DNA from: an uncultured bacterium
GTDB lineage: Bacteria > Cyanobacteriota > Vampirovibrionia > Gastranaerophilales > Gastranaerophilaceae
Assembly (NCBI GenBank): GCA_947169755.1
Contig: CAMVQX010000080.1
Coordinates: forward strand, 1-7,361
Direction: 5' to 3'
Length of the DNA: 7,361 nt
In this document: positions 4,956 to 7,361 of the stretch, piece after piece
Position numbering within the stretch: position 1 is the stretch's first letter
How the letters are laid out: each line of letters begins with the position of its first letter
Translations under genes and position numbers: made by a program
Notes under the pieces: generated by a model
What the model saw: only the letters and a program-made list of their open reading frames with translations
Databases searched by the model: none
Told to the model about the DNA's origin: nothing

Positions 4956-7100
4956 ATGACAGTACCGGAAACTAAGAAGTTTGAAATTGAAATTGGCGGT
5001 AAAACTGTTACCGTTGAAACCGGGAAATATGCTCAGTCTACTAATGGTTCTGTTACGGTAAGATGTGGTGATACAATGTTGTTTGTTCACTGCTGTGTAT
5101 CTAAAGAACCAAGAGTTGGAATCGACTTTTTCCCATTGTTAATTGACTATGAAGAAAGAATGTCTTCAATCGGACGTATCCCTGGCGGTTATAACCGCTC
5201 TGAAGGAAAAGCAAGCGACAAAGCTATACTTATTTCCCGTTTGATTGACAGACCTATAAGACCTCTGTTCCCGAAGGGTTACAGAAATGATATTCAAATT
5301 GTAGCTCAATTGTTTAGCTATGACCAAGAAAACCAACCTGATACATTGGCAATGCTTGGTGCATCTTGTGCATTAATGTTGTCAGGAGCACCTTTTGAAG
5401 GTCCTATAGGAGCTGTAAGAGTTTCTCGTGATGAAAACGGAAATATGATTGCAAACCCGACTCACCAACAAGCTGACAAGTCTGATCTTGATATTGTTGT
5501 TGCAGGGACTCATGATAGTGTTATTATGGTTGAAGCAGGCTGTAAGTTCGTTACAGAAGATGACATTATGAATGCCGTTGAATTTGCTCAAGTTGAAATC
5601 AGAAAACAATGTGATGCTCAAGTTGAATTTGCAAAAGCTTGCGGTGTCGTAAAAGAAGAATTTGTAAATCCTTACGATACAACAGAAATAAAGAAAATCA
5701 TTGATGAAACTGCTCATGATATGATTTTCGATGCATATCATAATTTTGATAGAGAATACAGACAAAACAAACTTGAAGAAGCTAAAAATCTTGTAAAAGA
5801 AAAAATTGATGCTCTTCCGGATGATGATTATTCTAAAAAGATTATGGAAGAAACAGGTATTGACTTTGTTGCTGAAGAATTCAAAAATGCAGAAAAGAAA
5901 ATTATGCGTACAATGATTCTTGACGAAGGCGTTAGAGCTGACGGAAGAAAGCCTCATGATGTTCGTCCTATTTGGTGCGAAGTTGGGGTTATTCCACGTG
6001 CTCACGGTTCAGCAGTATTTACAAGGGGCCAAACTCAAGTATTATCAGTTGCAACATTGGCGGGTCCTGCTATGAAGCAAGAACTTGACGGAGTTGATCC
6101 TGAAACTGAAAAAACATACATGCACAAATATATTTTCCCCGGGTTCTCAGTAGGTGAAGTAAAACCATTAAGAGGTCCGGGAAGAAGAGAAGTCGGACAC
6201 GGAAATTTGGCAGAACGTGCTAATGTTCCTGCACTTCCAAGCCAAGAAGAATTTGGTTATACAATTCGTGTAACATCAGATGTCTTGGAATCAAACGGCT
6301 CAACATCAATGGCTTCAACTTGCGGTTCATCAATGGCATTGATGAATGCAGGTGTACCTGTAAAATGTATGATAGGCGGTGTAGCAATGGGTATGATTAC
6401 CGAAGAAGGTAAAGAGCCTGTTGTATTGACAGATATCCAAGGTATTGAAGACTTCTTGGGCGATATGGACTTTAAAGTAACAGGTAATGATACCGGTATC
6501 ACAGCATTACAAATGGATATGAAAGCAAAAGGTATTGCTAATGATACATTACGCAGAGCTTTAGCACAAGCTAAAGAAGGCAGATTACATATCTTAGGTA
6601 AAATGAGAGAAGTAATTTCTGCTCCTGCTGATCATTTATCTCCATATGCTCCAAGCATTTCTACAATGACAATTCCTACAGAAGATATCGGAACAGTAAT
6701 CGGACCTGGCGGAAAACAAATACGTTCAATCATTGATGCTTCAGGTGCTGAAATTGATATCCAAGATAACGGTGTTGTAACAATTACATCAAACGATCAA
6801 GAAGGTGCAGAAATTGCAAAACGTATGATTAGAGAATTGACATTTAAACCTGAGCCCGGAATGGTTTTGAAAGGTAAAGTTGTAAGAATTATTCCTATCG
6901 GTGCGTTTGTAGAACTTGTACCGGGTAAAGACGGTATGGTTCATATTTCTCAAGTTTGCAACGAGAGAATTGAAACTATTGAGCCACATCTCCAAATCGG
7001 TCAGGAAGTAATTGTTAAGGTTATGAAAATTGATGACAAAGGTAGAGTAAACCTTACAATCAAAGGTGTAACCGACGAAGAAAAAGCAAACGTTCAATAA
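4956..7100 (+). CDS. pnp: Polyribonucleotide nucleotidyltransferase (PNPase)
   Basis: PNPase is a trimeric cytoplasmic enzyme that degrades RNA 3' to 5' by phosphorolysis, releasing nucleoside diphosphates, and can add tails in reverse. It often partners RNase E or a helicase in a degradosome. The 714 residues match the family length. Visible in order are RNase PH core 1 (about 10-140, with RLIDRPIRPLFP at 95-106), an all-helical linker (about 240-320), and RNase PH core 2 (about 325-555). The second core carries FTRGQTQ (355-361), the RRE motif (410-412), the phosphate-binding SNGSTSM (446-452) and metal ligands D499 and D505 in EDFLGDMDFK. A KH domain with GPGG (583-586) and a C-terminal S1 domain (about 635-703) follow. 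The core-1 RNA-binding loop that is FFRREG in E. coli reads YNRSEG (79-84), losing one arginine. rpsO, the common upstream partner, is absent; the gene appears monocistronic. Confidence 0.98.
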   Translation: MTVPETKKFEIEIGGKTVTVETGKYAQSTNGSVTVRCGDTMLFVHCCVSKEPRVGIDFFPLLIDYEERMSSIGRIPGGYNRSEGKASDKAILISRLIDRPIRPLFPKGYRNDIQIVAQLFSYDQENQPDTLAMLGASCALMLSGAPFEGPIGAVRVSRDENGNMIANPTHQQADKSDLDIVVAGTHDSVIMVEAGCKFVTEDDIMNAVEFAQVEIRKQCDAQVEFAKACGVVKEEFVNPYDTTEIKKIIDETAHDMIFDAYHNFDREYRQNKLEEAKNLVKEKIDALPDDDYSKKIMEETGIDFVAEEFKNAEKKIMRTMILDEGVRADGRKPHDVRPIWCEVGVIPRAHGSAVFTRGQTQVLSVATLAGPAMKQELDGVDPETEKTYMHKYIFPGFSVGEVKPLRGPGRREVGHGNLAERANVPALPSQEEFGYTIRVTSDVLESNGSTSMASTCGSSMALMNAGVPVKCMIGGVAMGMITEEGKEPVVLTDIQGIEDFLGDMDFKVTGNDTGITALQMDMKAKGIANDTLRRALAQAKEGRLHILGKMREVISAPADHLSPYAPSISTMTIPTEDIGTVIGPGGKQIRSIIDASGAEIDIQDNGVVTITSNDQEGAEIAKRMIRELTFKPEPGMVLKGKVVRIIPIGAFVELVPGKDGMVHISQVCNERIETIEPHLQIGQEVIVKVMKIDDKGRVNLTIKGVTDEEKANVQ

Positions 7101-7116
7101 GAACAATTACAAATAT

Positions 7117-7148
7117 AAAAAAGAGGTGAATTTTCACCTCTTTTTTTT
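7117..7148. terminator. Bidirectional terminator after pnp
   Basis: GAGGTGA (7123-7129) pairs with TCACCTC (7134-7140), extended outward by A-T pairs between the A-run at 7117-7122 and the T-run at 7141-7148. The T-runs on both strands allow termination of pnp and of the convergent gene that ends at 7147, whose stop codon overlaps the T-run. Confidence 0.92.
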
Positions 7149-7361
7149 ATGAATGATTAAATCTTAAACGCGTATCAAGAGGTAAATTGCTTATCTTTTT
7201 ATCAAGTATGTATTGAACATCCGGGTCCAGTTTATGTTTATATTTTTCGTAAACTCTTCTGTTTATTAATGTTAAGAATAAGTTATCAGCATCGTTATCC
7301 CCGTAAATTAAATCATCGACAAATAAAGACATTGATAATTCAAATTTAGCAAGTTTCTTTT
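7147..7361 (-). CDS. Hypothetical protein, C-terminal part only (runs off the window)
   Basis: The minus-strand frame is open from the right edge to a stop at 7147, giving at least 71 residues. An internal ATG at 7332 exists, but the frame continues upstream without a stop (KKLAKFELS before it) and there is no ribosome binding site in front of the ATG, so the gene most likely starts beyond the window. The visible end is soluble and charged: an acidic patch DDLIYGDNDADN, a Tyr/Lys-rich segment (YEKYKHKLDPDVQYILDKK) and a basic tail ending RLRFNHS. I recognise no family and see no membrane segment. Its placement directly against a shared terminator with pnp supports it being a real gene. Function is unknown. 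Confidence 0.65.
   Translation of the reverse strand, partial: KKLAKFELSMSLFVDDLIYGDNDADNLFLTLINRRVYEKYKHKLDPDVQYILDKKISNLPLDTRLRFNHS

Noticed and set aside
5382..6005. Open frame of 207 residues antisense to pnp
   Set aside because: Phe/Asn/Ile/Cys-rich composition typical of the complement of an AT-rich coding region. pnp on the other strand is unambiguous.
1..7361. CRISPR array, transposase, phage or defence genes
   Set aside because: No regularly spaced repeats of CRISPR type and no reading frame with such family motifs were found on either strand.

Overview
This AT-rich window carries two conserved housekeeping genes, clpB and pnp (polynucleotide phosphorylase), a tRNA-Glu gene, one unrecognised repeat-containing protein gene, and the 3' part of another unrecognised gene. 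Three signals point to a relative of Cyanobacteria, most likely a non-photosynthetic Vampirovibrionia/Melainabacteria lineage such as Gastranaerophilales. First, the tRNA-Glu closely resembles the cyanobacterial and plastid type as I recall it, with G1·U72, A73 and an A53-U61 T-stem pair. Second, the second RNase PH core of PNPase has a cyanobacterial-style stretch (SVGE-x-x-PLR, PGRREVGHG, LPSQEEF). Third, base composition is low in GC. This placement is inference from memory of these families, not a search.

Layout. Positions 1-374 hold no convincing gene, only hairpin-forming sequence and a 14-bp copy of the tRNA-Glu 3' end. Positions 375-527 (minus strand) form a complete small transcription unit: a strong promoter (TTGACA, 17 bp, TAGAAT), tRNA-Glu(UUC) and an intrinsic terminator. 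clpB (663-3254, plus) follows with its own ribosome binding site. It converges on the unknown gene at 3297-4391 (minus), and the two share a perfect 17-bp-stem hairpin that overlaps the clpB stop codon. Positions 4392-4955 separate that unknown gene from the divergent pnp. This stretch contains several nested palindromes and two exact copies of a 16-bp palindrome, CAAAATTATAATTTTG. Each copy abuts the -35 region of a candidate promoter, one for each divergent gene. pnp (4956-7100, plus) has a leader with two tandem hairpins. It ends at a bidirectional terminator shared with a convergent partial gene (7147 to the right edge, minus).

How the genes relate. ClpB (protein disaggregation) and PNPase (RNA turnover) are both quality-control enzymes, but they look like separate monocistronic units rather than an operon. 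No defence system, CRISPR array, transposase or phage gene is visible. The least explained items are the 364-residue repeat protein, the duplicated promoter palindrome, the palindrome-rich spacer at 4570-4820 and the partial tRNA duplicate at 246-259.
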